Shown here: positions 6,697 through 13,791 of the stretch, one piece after another
Layout: each line of letters starts with the position of its first letter
How positions within the stretch are numbered: the first letter of the stretch is position 1
Assembly: GCA_937959175.1 (NCBI GenBank)
Contig: CALGAS010000091.1
Span: 1-15,396, forward strand
Source of the DNA: an uncultured bacterium
GTDB lineage: Bacteria > Planctomycetota > Planctomycetia > Pirellulales > UBA1268
Length of the DNA stretch: 15,396 nucleotides
Direction of reading: 5' to 3'
The notes under the pieces: model-generated
What the model was told of the DNA's origin: nothing
Seen by the model: the letters and a program-made list of their open reading frames with translations, nothing else
The model's database searches: none
Position numbers and translations under genes: made by a program

Positions 6697-7643
6697 GGCG
6701 TGGGTTCCGGCGTCTGGGGCTGGTCCTGCAACCATGCCAGGATCACGCGGCCGACCGTGCCGAGTGACGCCGCGGAACACTGCTCGGGCGTGTCGCGGGT
6801 GGTATGCCAGGCCGGGTAATCGAAATCGATGATGTCGCAGGTGGGGATCTTGCCGATGTTCCGCAGCGGCACGTGGTCATCGTCGATTTCATGCCGGGGC
6901 CGGGGCACAAACTCCCGCACTCCCAGCCGGGCGGCCACCTCCCAGATCGACTCGACCACCGGCCGGGTGTCGGGCCAGCTGATGCTCTTGCGTTCCTGCC
7001 AAATCTCCAGATCGCGATCACCGACCATGTCGAGCAGGACACCGCAGCGGTAGACCGGCCCGTCGCCCTTCCGCCGGGCTGCGGCGTACTGGCGGGCGAA
7101 ATAGGTCGAGCCGAGGAAGTAGGGATCGCCGGGACGGAACACATACTCCTCGGCATCGAAGAGCACGAAGTCGACCCCCGGCCCCTCGATGGCCGCCATG
7201 AACCGGCCCAGTTCCATCAAGACCGCGACCCCGCTGGCACCGTCATTGGCCCCGATGAACCGCCCCCAGGGATCGACCGGGTCTCGATCCGGGTACGGCC
7301 GGGTATCGTAATGCGCCGCCAGGAGGATGCGATCCTGGCGATCGGGATGCCATTGAATCACCAGGTTTTCGATGTGGACCGGCTCGCCGCTGCGGCGGTC
7401 CCGGATGCGAAAAGCCTGCCCGGCAACCTTTCCGCCGGCGTCCCGAAAGTGGGCTGCCAGCAGCGCCCGCTGCCGTCGCATCGCTTCAGACCCGCTCGGC
7501 CGGGGCCCCAGGTCACAGATCGCCTCGAGATGTGCCATCGCCCGCTCGCCGGAAAATCCTTCCGGCGTCTCGGCGGCGGCGACCAGGGCAACACCGACCA
7601 GAAGCATCGCCACCGGAGCAGCAACGAGGCGGAAACGTGTCAT
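6693..7643 (-). CDS. Exported M28 metallopeptidase, glutaminyl-peptide cyclotransferase-like
   Basis: A 316-residue protein with a signal peptide at about 1-24 (VAMLLVGVALVAAAE), acting outside the cytoplasm. The M28 fold motifs resemble animal-type glutaminyl cyclase (QPCT): LLAAHYDTRP (His111), IGANDGASGVAVLMEL (Asp134), LFDAEEY (Glu165/Glu166), LLDMVGD (Asp205), DDDHVPLRN at 254-262, and YPAWHTTRDTPEQCS (His280 after Trp279). QPCT enzymes turn N-terminal Gln into pyroglutamate using a single zinc held by Asp, Glu and His; related aminopeptidases use two zincs. The D-D-H-x-P-L and W-H-T segments favour the cyclase-like branch, but aminopeptidase activity cannot be excluded. Start ATG 7643 is supported by GGGAG about 6 nt upstream. 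Its stop overlaps the next gene by 4 bases. It is the first gene of the minus-strand cluster. Confidence 0.9.
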   Translation of the reverse strand: MTRFRLVAAPVAMLLVGVALVAAAETPEGFSGERAMAHLEAICDLGPRPSGSEAMRRQRALLAAHFRDAGGKVAGQAFRIRDRRSGEPVHIENLVIQWHPDRQDRILLAAHYDTRPYPDRDPVDPWGRFIGANDGASGVAVLMELGRFMAAIEGPGVDFVLFDAEEYVFRPGDPYFLGSTYFARQYAAARRKGDGPVYRCGVLLDMVGDRDLEIWQERKSISWPDTRPVVESIWEVAARLGVREFVPRPRHEIDDDHVPLRNIGKIPTCDIIDFDYPAWHTTRDTPEQCSAASLGTVGRVILAWLQDQPQTPEPTP

Positions 7644-7695
7644 GCGAAGCTCCCGGTTGGCGGTTCACCAGCAGCCTGGGAACCCGTCATGGCAA

Positions 7696-7701
7696 AGTCT
7701 A
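7696..7701 (-). promoter_or_regulatory. Candidate -10 box (TAGACT) for the minus-strand cluster
   Basis: TAGACT on the minus strand (7701-7696) lies about 53 nt before the M28 gene start, within the 200-nt divergent region. The same hexamer precedes the divergent TIGR03790 gene. No good -35 is visible. Confidence 0.4.
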
Positions 7702-7775
7702 CCTGTCTCTCGAACAGACCCTCCACGGGGACGATGTTCACCCGCTGGCCGGAGACCCAAAAAACGCTTCCCCAC

Positions 7776-7795
7776 CCGAAGCCGGGCTCCTTCGG
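7776..7795 (+). promoter_or_regulatory. Inverted repeat abutting the TIGR03790 -10 box
   Basis: CCGAAG (7776-7781) and CTTCGG (7790-7795) form a 6-bp inverted repeat with an 8-nt spacer. It ends at the base just before the TAGACT box. It covers the promoter spacer region and could be an operator, though a 6-bp repeat may be chance. Confidence 0.3.
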
Positions 7796-7801
7796 TAGAC
7801 T
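7796..7801 (+). promoter_or_regulatory. Candidate -10 box (TAGACT) for the TIGR03790 gene
   Basis: TAGACT at 7796-7801 is 42 nt before ATG 7844, giving a leader of roughly 35 nt. No -35 consensus is present at the usual spacing. Confidence 0.4.
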
Positions 7802-7843
7802 CCGGGACGGCGTGGCCGACTCCAGCCCCGACCGGAACCGCTC

Positions 7844-9616
7844 ATGCAACGCTTGTCCGCAATCCGCGACCACGTTTTCGGCAGCAGGCTGCTGCCCTGC
7901 CAACTCCCGGCCTGCCTCCTGCTGGCGGCGATGCTGGCCTCCGCTGGCATCACCGAGGCGGGCGGCGGCCCGGAAAATGTGGCGGTGATCGTCAATCCGA
8001 CCAGCAGCGAGAGTTTGGCGGTGGCCAACTCGTTCGTCGCGGCCCGGGGCATTCCGGCAATCAACGTCTTCATGGTCCCCTGGCCGGGCAGCAAGGATGC
8101 CACCACCATCGACCGGTTTCGCAACGAGATCCTCGCCCCCATCCTCCGGGGCATCGAGTCCCGGCGGCTGACTCCCCAGATCGATTACATCGTCTACTCG
8201 GCCGACTTCCCCTGGCGGATCGACTACCGCGACGCGCTTCCGCCGGAGATAGCCAAGCAAGACACCTTCCCGTCGGGATCGCTCACAGGGATGACGACGC
8301 TCTACGCGGCCGTTCAGGGCAACGGGCCCGGCTGGCTCGACCCAGAGAGCAACAAGTATTACCGCCCCCTCGGCCGCGACGGCCTGCCGACAGAAACCGT
8401 CGGCTTTCGGGGCTGGTATGGCTGGGGAAACGACGGCCGGCTCCTAGAGGCGGGGGGCACCAACTATCTCCTCTCGGTGGTGCTGGGGGTCACGACGGGC
8501 CGCGGCAACACGGTTGCCGAGGTCGACGCCTACCTTCGCCGGGCCGCCACGGCCGACGGCACCCGTCCCCCCGGCACCATCTATCTGATGACCAATCAGG
8601 ACGTCCGCACGACCACCCGCTCGTCAGCCTTTCCGGCGACGGTTCGGGCCCTCGAGCAGCTCGGCATCAACGCCGAGATCGCCTCCGGGGCGCTGCCGGA
8701 GCAGAAGCGGGACGTGGCCGGCCTGATGACCGGCACTCCGAGCTTCAACTGGGCTGCCAGCGGGAGCACGATTCTGCCGGGGGCTATCTGCGAGAACCTG
8801 ACGAGCTTCGGCGGAATCTTCACGCCCACCGCCGGCCAGACACCGCTTTCAGAGTTTCTCCGGGCAGGGGCCGCAGGCTCGAGCGGCACGGTCATCGAGC
8901 CGTATTCGATCCAGGCCAAGTTCCCGCACGCCAGCATCCACATTCACTACGGCCGCGGCGCGAGCCTGGCCGAGGCCTTCTATCAGTCCGTCAGCGCGCC
9001 CTATCAGCTGCTGGTCGTTGGCGACCCGCTCTGTCAGCCCTGGGCGATCATCCCGCAGGTCTCGGTGACGCTCGCCGACGGCGGCGGGCCGCTCGAACCG
9101 GGGGCCAGCCTCTCGGGCACCATCAGGCTCGAGCCCCGGGCCACGCTGCCGGACGACGGAGCGGCCGATCGCTTCGAGCTGTTTGTCGATGGTGTGCGGG
9201 CCGACGCCTGCGGCCCCCGGGGCACCCTCAGCCTCGAGACCGCGCCGCTCGCCGACGGACACCATGAACTCCGGATCGTGGCCATCTCAGCCTCGCCGAT
9301 CGAGACACAGGGACGGGCGGTGATCCCGGTCGTGTTCGCCAATCACGATCGCCGGCTCGCCCTCACGGTGGCGCCTCGCCGAGTCCCGCTCTCAGGATCG
9401 GTGGAGGTGTCGCTCGAGGGCGATGGGATCGACAGCGTGCTGGTCTTTTCCACCGGCCGGATTCTGGGACGGCTGAAACAGTCCTCCGGCAAACTGCAGA
9501 TTCCCGCCGTGATGCTGGGCCGTGGAACGGTCACGATTTATGCGACGGGCCGTGGGGGCCGGACCCAGGCCGAATCAGCCAACGCCGTGCCGGCGACGGT
9601 GACGGTGGGCGACTGA
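7844..9616 (+). CDS. TIGR03790-family exported protein with C-terminal Ig-like domains
   Basis: A 590-residue protein with a signal peptide (LPACLLLAAMLASAGITEA, about residues 21-39). The region at about 44-402 matches what I know of TIGR03790, a family of unknown function found in Planctomycetes, Verrucomicrobia and Acidobacteria: ENVAVIVNPTSSESLAVANS, DYIVYSADFPWRIDY, a GWYGWGNDG element, IYLMTNQDVRTTTR, and YQLLVVGDPLCQPWA near the end of the core. The last part, about 403-590, is beta-rich with two likely Ig-like repeats (FELFVDGVRADACG and SLEGDGIDSVLVFSTGR), typical of extracellular or envelope-anchored proteins. The closing VVGDP motif resembles the end of gingipain-type C25 peptidase cores, but I see no confident Cys/His pair, so peptidase function is speculation. 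The ATG at 7844 is preceded by a weak GGAA motif. The stop lies one base from the stop of the convergent gene. Confidence 0.88.
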   Translation: MQRLSAIRDHVFGSRLLPCQLPACLLLAAMLASAGITEAGGGPENVAVIVNPTSSESLAVANSFVAARGIPAINVFMVPWPGSKDATTIDRFRNEILAPILRGIESRRLTPQIDYIVYSADFPWRIDYRDALPPEIAKQDTFPSGSLTGMTTLYAAVQGNGPGWLDPESNKYYRPLGRDGLPTETVGFRGWYGWGNDGRLLEAGGTNYLLSVVLGVTTGRGNTVAEVDAYLRRAATADGTRPPGTIYLMTNQDVRTTTRSSAFPATVRALEQLGINAEIASGALPEQKRDVAGLMTGTPSFNWAASGSTILPGAICENLTSFGGIFTPTAGQTPLSEFLRAGAAGSSGTVIEPYSIQAKFPHASIHIHYGRGASLAEAFYQSVSAPYQLLVVGDPLCQPWAIIPQVSVTLADGGGPLEPGASLSGTIRLEPRATLPDDGAADRFELFVDGVRADACGPRGTLSLETAPLADGHHELRIVAISASPIETQGRAVIPVVFANHDRRLALTVAPRRVPLSGSVEVSLEGDGIDSVLVFSTGRILGRLKQSSGKLQIPAVMLGRGTVTIYATGRGGRTQAESANAVPATVTVGD

Positions 9617-9617
9617 C

Positions 9618-11351
9618 TCAGCGGTCTGCCCCGGGGGGCTGCTCGCCACCGGCGGCGTGATGGGCCCGGGAAAGATGCTCGACGAAGTCGGTACCGGCAT
9701 TGTTGAGCACGAAGACCTCGCTGCCGCTCTCCGCCGCATCGTGCGGCCTGACGATACAGATCACTTCGGCCCGCCCCTCATGCCGACGGACATGGTCGAG
9801 GAGCGCCTGCTCGCCGGGGCTGAGTCGCTCATCCGCTCCGGCAGCCTGTGGCAGCACCTCGGCGGCAGCAGGTGACGGGATCGCCGCCCGGGCGGCATCG
9901 CCGACTGCCGGCGGTGACTGACCGGCGGTCGGACCAACGCCGGCGGACGAACGGGCCGCCATTGGGTCGGAGAGCCCGGGAGGTGGCGGCGTGCCGGAGG
10001 CGGAACTGGATGCGGTCGGGACCGCGTCGGCACGATCCCGACGGTCGAAGGAAACCTCAGGCATCTCGGACGGCATCGCCGGCACGTGGGCCGAGCCACC
10101 GGCCGCCGCCAGGCTGTCGAGGCCGTTGCTGGGATAGACGTTGCGGTAGACAAACGCGAGCCCCGCCTCCTCGAGCTGCTCGTGAATCGCGGGCAGGGCC
10201 GCAAACAGCCCCTCATTGTCGGCCGGATCGGCCGCATTGCAGACGCCGATCAGCGTGCCGTCGATGGCAAACAGCCCGCCCCCGCTGCGGCCCTGCACGG
10301 GCTGTCCGGCCACCTGCACGTTGGCCGGACCCAGATACTTGTCGACGGCCGTGATCCGGCTGTGATGGACGGTGGGGTCGGCCCCGCCGTTGCAGCCGAC
10401 CGTCACGACCGCCTCGCCCGGCTGGACCCGGCGATCCGCCGTGCCGACCTTGACGGCCTCGAGCGGCACGTCAGTGAAGATGCTCACCAGGGCGAGATCG
10501 CGGCGGAGATCCCAGGCGACGACCTGCCCGGCGATACCGCGAGGACCGGCTGGCGAGAAGATGTCGACCTCGATGTCTCCCTCACCCTCGGAGTCACGAA
10601 AGATGTGGCCGCAGGTCAGGATCAACGCCTCACCCTGCCGGCAATCGATCACGGTTCCGGTGCCCCAGGAGACACCGGCGGAATCCTCCACCCGCAGCCG
10701 GGCGGTCGCCGCCAGGAGTTTGCGTCCCAGAGCATCTCGCGGCGGATCGGCCGGAGGCGAGGGCTGGCGGCCAGCCGGTGGCGGTGGAGTCTGGTGGGGA
10801 CTGCCGGCATCCGCCGCCATGGCCGGCGGTGCGGCCTGGTGCCGCGGAAGGCCCTGCGGGCGGGCCGGAACCGGGGGCTCGGTGGCCAGCGGCGCGTCTG
10901 AATCGGCGACCGGCAGCGGTATGCCGGGACCGGTGGGCGTAGCCTCAGCCACGGCCGGCGGAGCCTGGCCGCCAAGTGCGACGGCCGCACCGGCCAAGAG
11001 CTGCTCGAGTTCCGCTTGCGTCGTGGCGCCATTGATGCGGCCCGCCTCGCGGCCCCGGACCAGCAAGACATAGCAGGGAACGCCGGTCACGCCGAACCGG
11101 CGGACCAGGTCAGTTTCCTGGTCGACATCGACATGCCGCACCACCCACCCGGCCGCAGCGATCTCACCCACGATCGGCTCCATCTGCCGACACGGACCGC
11201 ACCAGCTGGCCGCAAAGTCGAGCAGCACGACATCCCCGGCAGCGGCAGCTGCCGCCGGGTTCGCGGGAGCCTCGGCGACAGCGGTGCCGAGCGTCAGGGG
11301 GAGAAGCATGGTGGCCAGAAGGCCGCTGAAGATCCGGGCAGGGCTCGTCAT
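9618..11351 (-). CDS. Exported thioredoxin-domain / trypsin-like serine protease fusion
   Basis: A 577-residue protein starting at ATG 11351, with GGAG 6 nt upstream. Residues 1-27 are a signal peptide (IFSGLLATMLLPLTLGTAVAEA). Residues about 38-120 are a thioredoxin domain with the redox motif WCGPC at 50-54 and a cis-Pro loop GVPCYV (Pro92, followed by an unusual Cys93). A Pro/Ala-rich linker spans about 125-205. Residues about 210-400 are a trypsin-like protease of HtrA/S1C type with a complete triad: His249 in LTCGHIF, Asp285 in RRDLALV, and Ser356 in QGRSGGGLF. A second Pro/Ala/Ser-rich linker (about 430-505) leads to a small C-terminal domain (EQALLDHVRRHEGRAEVICIVRP, then EVFVLNNAG). 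No PDZ domain is visible. It likely acts outside the cytoplasm on misfolded or disulfide-containing proteins. The fusion is seen directly; its substrate is unknown. Confidence 0.9.
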   Translation of the reverse strand: MTSPARIFSGLLATMLLPLTLGTAVAEAPANPAAAAAAGDVVLLDFAASWCGPCRQMEPIVGEIAAAGWVVRHVDVDQETDLVRRFGVTGVPCYVLLVRGREAGRINGATTQAELEQLLAGAAVALGGQAPPAVAEATPTGPGIPLPVADSDAPLATEPPVPARPQGLPRHQAAPPAMAADAGSPHQTPPPPAGRQPSPPADPPRDALGRKLLAATARLRVEDSAGVSWGTGTVIDCRQGEALILTCGHIFRDSEGEGDIEVDIFSPAGPRGIAGQVVAWDLRRDLALVSIFTDVPLEAVKVGTADRRVQPGEAVVTVGCNGGADPTVHHSRITAVDKYLGPANVQVAGQPVQGRSGGGLFAIDGTLIGVCNAADPADNEGLFAALPAIHEQLEEAGLAFVYRNVYPSNGLDSLAAAGGSAHVPAMPSEMPEVSFDRRDRADAVPTASSSASGTPPPPGLSDPMAARSSAGVGPTAGQSPPAVGDAARAAIPSPAAAEVLPQAAGADERLSPGEQALLDHVRRHEGRAEVICIVRPHDAAESGSEVFVLNNAGTDFVEHLSRAHHAAGGEQPPGADR

Positions 11352-11513
11352 CCGTCGCTCCGCGTGTCGGCACCGGCAAGGGAGAAGCGCACACAGACCT
11401 CCAGTCGGTCCGGCGGGCGCGGCGGGATAGTGGCCCGCGGCTGCGGCAGCCACAAGGTCACTTTGATGTCGTCACTTCCACCGGGCTTGCCCAGCCAACC
11501 ACGCCCACCGCTG

Positions 11514-11543
11514 TTTCCCCGATAGCGTGCCTCCTCTTACAAT
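11514..11543 (+). promoter_or_regulatory. Candidate metG promoter
   Basis: TTTCCC (11514-11519) and TACAAT (11538-11543) are 18 nt apart. The -10 is a good match and lies 39 nt before ATG 11582, in the 230-nt region divergent from the thioredoxin-protease gene. The metG ATG itself has only a weak CAGG-type ribosome site. Confidence 0.45.
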
Positions 11544-11581
11544 CCGCCGCAGCCTTTCGCGCTGCATCTCCCAGGTCCCGC

Positions 11582-13705
11582 ATGCCCACCTCCCCCCAGC
11601 GTCGCCTCCTCGTCACCTCGGCGCTTCCCTACGCCAACGGGCATATCCACCTCGGCCATCTCGTCGAGTATCTCCAGACCGACATCTTCGTGCGGTTCCA
11701 GCGGCTCCGCGGTCATCAGGCGATCTACCTCTGCGCCGACGACACCCATGGGACGGCCATCATGCTCCGGGCCCGGGCCGAGGGCCGCAGCGAACAGGAA
11801 CTGATCGCGGCGATGCGGGAGGCACACCTCGCCGACTTCACCGATTTCCAGATTGCCTTCGATCACTACGGCTCGACCGACAGCCCGGCCAATCGCCAAC
11901 TCTGCGGCGAGCTCTGGCAGGCTCTCCGACGGCGGGGGCTCGTCGTCACCCGGGAGGTGCAGCAGCTCTACGACCCGGAGGCAGGAGTCTTTCTGGCCGA
12001 TCGGTTCGTGAAAGGGACATGCCCGAAGTGCGGTGGCGGCGATCAATACGGCGACGCCTGCGAGCAGTGCGGCGCCACCTACACCCCGACTGAGCTGGTC
12101 GATCCGGTCAGCACGCTCTCCGGAGCCCGGCCGGAGGTGCGGTCGGCCGAGCACCTGTTCGTGACGATCGAGGACTTGCACGAGTTCTTGGCACAGTGGA
12201 CGCGGGACTCGGGAGCGGTCGACCCGCGAATCGCCAACTACCTCAGCGGCCACTTTCTGGCGGAGCCGCTCCGCGACTGGGACATCTCCCGGCCCGCCCC
12301 CTACTTCGGCTTCGAGATACCGGATGCCCCCGGACAGTACTGGTACGTCTGGTTCGATGCGCCGGTGGGCTACATGGCGGCCACGGAGGAATGGTGCCGG
12401 CAGCAGGGAGACCGCCTGGACGACTGGTGGGGCCGTGACGAGACAGGCCGGCCTCGGGCCGAAATCCACCATTTCATCGGCAAGGACATCGTCTACTTCC
12501 ACACCCTCTTCTGGCCGGCGATGCTCGAGGCTGCGGGGCTGGCCCTACCGACGAAGGTCCGCGTGCACGGCTTTCTGACGGTCAATGGCCAGAAGATGTC
12601 GAAGAGCCGGGGCACCTTCATTCTCGCCCGCACCTATCTGGAGCATCTCGATCCCGGCATGCTCCGGTACTATTACGCGGCCAAGATCTCCGGGGGCATC
12701 GACGACCTCGATCTCAACCTCGAGGAGTTCACGGCCAAGGTCAACGCCGACATCGTTGGCAAGGTGGCCAACCTCGCCAGCCGCACCGCCCGCTGGCTGA
12801 CGGCGAGCGGGCTCTCGGATTCCTATCCCGATGACGGCGGCCTGTTCGTGAAAGCGGCCGCCGACGGCGAGACGATCGCGGCCGCCTACGAGGCCGGCGA
12901 CTTCGCCCGGGCGATGCGAATCGTGATGCTGGCTGCCGACCGAGCCAACGCCTACATCGATGCCGAGCAGCCCTGGAAACTCGCCAAGGCCGGTCCCGAG
13001 GCGGCCGCCCGGCTGCAGGATGTGGCGAGCGTGGCAATCAACCTCTTCCGGCAACTGGCCGTGTATCTCGCACCCGTCCTGCCGCAGCTCGCCGAGCAGG
13101 CGGGAGCGCTTGTGGGCGGGCCGATCCGGCACTGGTCCGAGGCCGCTCGGCCGCTGGCCGGGATCCCGGTGGCCGCCTTCCAGCCGCTGGCCCGGCGGAT
13201 CGAGCAGGCCCAGATCGAGTCCCTCGTGGCCGCCTCACGGTCAGCGGCCGAAGCCAGTCCGCCGGCTGGATCACCTGTTCTGCAAACCTCAGGAGCATCG
13301 ACGATGGACGAAACACCGGCAGCCCCCCCTTCCGCAGATCCGGCCGCCCCGCTCGAGGCGGAGCCCTTGGCGGAGGAATGCACGATTGATGATTTTGCCA
13401 AGGTCGACCTGCGGATCGCCCGCATCGTCGCGGCTGAAGAGGTGCCCGAAGCCCGCAAGCTCTTGAAACTCAACGTCAGCCTCGGGGGCGATGTGACCCG
13501 CACCGTCTTCGCCGGCATCAAGGGCTTCCACGAGCCTGCAGCCCTGGTGGGCCGGCTGGTGGTGGTCGTGGCGAATCTCGCGCCTCGCAAGATGAAGTTC
13601 GGCCTCAGCGAGGGCATGGTCGTCGCGGCCAGCGGCGCCGGCGCCGATGGTGTTTTCCTGCTCTCCCCCGACGCCGGCGCCCTGCCCGGGATGCGGCTGC
13701 GGTGA
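11582..13705 (+). CDS. metG: Methionyl-tRNA synthetase with C-terminal tRNA-binding domain
   Basis: This cytosolic class I enzyme charges tRNA-Met with methionine. The 707-residue product has the HIGH-type motif HLGH at 23-26 (ALPYANGHIHLGH), a connective zinc motif with Cys147/150 and Cys160/163 (CPKC and CEQC), the WYVWFDAPVGY methionine-site segment at 254-264, and KMSKS at 338-342. An anticodon-binding helical bundle follows (about 385-560). A Pro/Ala/Glu-rich linker at about 555-600 leads to an EMAP-II/Trbp111-like oligonucleotide-binding domain at about 603-707 (IDDFAKVDLRIARIV and LAPRKMKFGLSEGM). Length and architecture match the dimeric E. coli-type MetRS. ATG 11582 is the first residue giving the conserved N-terminus. 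An internal in-frame start with its own Shine-Dalgarno lies in the linker and is listed separately. uspA follows 86 nt downstream. Confidence 0.97.
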   Translation: MPTSPQRRLLVTSALPYANGHIHLGHLVEYLQTDIFVRFQRLRGHQAIYLCADDTHGTAIMLRARAEGRSEQELIAAMREAHLADFTDFQIAFDHYGSTDSPANRQLCGELWQALRRRGLVVTREVQQLYDPEAGVFLADRFVKGTCPKCGGGDQYGDACEQCGATYTPTELVDPVSTLSGARPEVRSAEHLFVTIEDLHEFLAQWTRDSGAVDPRIANYLSGHFLAEPLRDWDISRPAPYFGFEIPDAPGQYWYVWFDAPVGYMAATEEWCRQQGDRLDDWWGRDETGRPRAEIHHFIGKDIVYFHTLFWPAMLEAAGLALPTKVRVHGFLTVNGQKMSKSRGTFILARTYLEHLDPGMLRYYYAAKISGGIDDLDLNLEEFTAKVNADIVGKVANLASRTARWLTASGLSDSYPDDGGLFVKAAADGETIAAAYEAGDFARAMRIVMLAADRANAYIDAEQPWKLAKAGPEAAARLQDVASVAINLFRQLAVYLAPVLPQLAEQAGALVGGPIRHWSEAARPLAGIPVAAFQPLARRIEQAQIESLVAASRSAAEASPPAGSPVLQTSGASTMDETPAAPPSADPAAPLEAEPLAEECTIDDFAKVDLRIARIVAAEEVPEARKLLKLNVSLGGDVTRTVFAGIKGFHEPAALVGRLVVVVANLAPRKMKFGLSEGMVVAASGAGADGVFLLSPDAGALPGMRLR
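13291..13705 (+). other. Possible internal translation unit: free Trbp111-like tRNA-binding domain
   Basis: Within metG, AGGAG at 13291-13295 lies 8 nt before an in-frame ATG at 13304-13306 (Met575). Initiation here would give a 133-residue protein consisting of the tail of the linker plus the complete EMAP-II/Trbp111-type tRNA-binding domain, similar in size to stand-alone Trbp111 proteins. The site falls at the domain boundary, as if two once-separate genes had fused and the old ribosome site remained. Whether it is used is unknown. Confidence 0.35.
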
Positions 13706-13720
13706 GCGGTTCCCCTCAAA

Positions 13721-13738
13721 TCAACGCGGCGGCGTTGA
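13721..13738. promoter_or_regulatory. Perfect inverted repeat upstream of uspA
   Basis: TCAACGC (13721-13727) and GCGTTGA (13732-13738) form a perfect 7-bp inverted repeat around a 4-nt centre, 15 nt after the metG stop and 8 nt before the TAGAAT box. It occupies the -35 region. With no T-tract it is more like an operator or mRNA hairpin than a terminator. Confidence 0.4.
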
Positions 13739-13746
13739 CCACGCGG

Positions 13747-13752
13747 TAGAAT
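13747..13752 (+). promoter_or_regulatory. Candidate -10 box (TAGAAT) for uspA
   Basis: TAGAAT at 13747-13752 lies 40 nt before ATG 13792. No good -35 is present at normal spacing, because the inverted repeat occupies that place. A start site near 13760 would exclude the longer frame beginning at 13756 and supports ATG 13792. Confidence 0.4.
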
Positions 13753-13777
13753 GAGGTGCGTGGACCGAATGCCCCCT

Positions 13778-13783
13778 GGGAGG
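13778..13783 (+). promoter_or_regulatory. Ribosome binding site deciding the uspA start
   Basis: GGGAGG at 13778-13783 is 8 nt before ATG 13792, which begins the family-typical MATKTILFPTD. Confidence 0.65.
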
Positions 13784-13791
13784 TGCGATCG

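Noticed and set aside
5000..6832. 610-codon plus-strand open frame
   Set aside because: It covers lnt, the lipoyl-like gene and part of the M28 gene in antisense. Its product is Arg/Gln/Pro-rich, while the minus-strand genes carry full catalytic motifs.
7372..9267. 631-codon plus-strand open frame overlapping the TIGR03790 gene
   Set aside because: It is a shifted-frame shadow rich in Arg/Pro/Gly; the frame from 7844 has the family motifs and signal peptide.
10086..10901. 271-codon plus-strand open frame opposite the thioredoxin-protease gene
   Set aside because: It mirrors the protease domain codons and shows no independent motif or ribosome site.
11537..12502. 321-codon minus-strand open frame opposite metG
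   Set aside because: It is antisense to highly conserved MetRS motifs (HLGH, zinc cysteines) and has no domain of its own.
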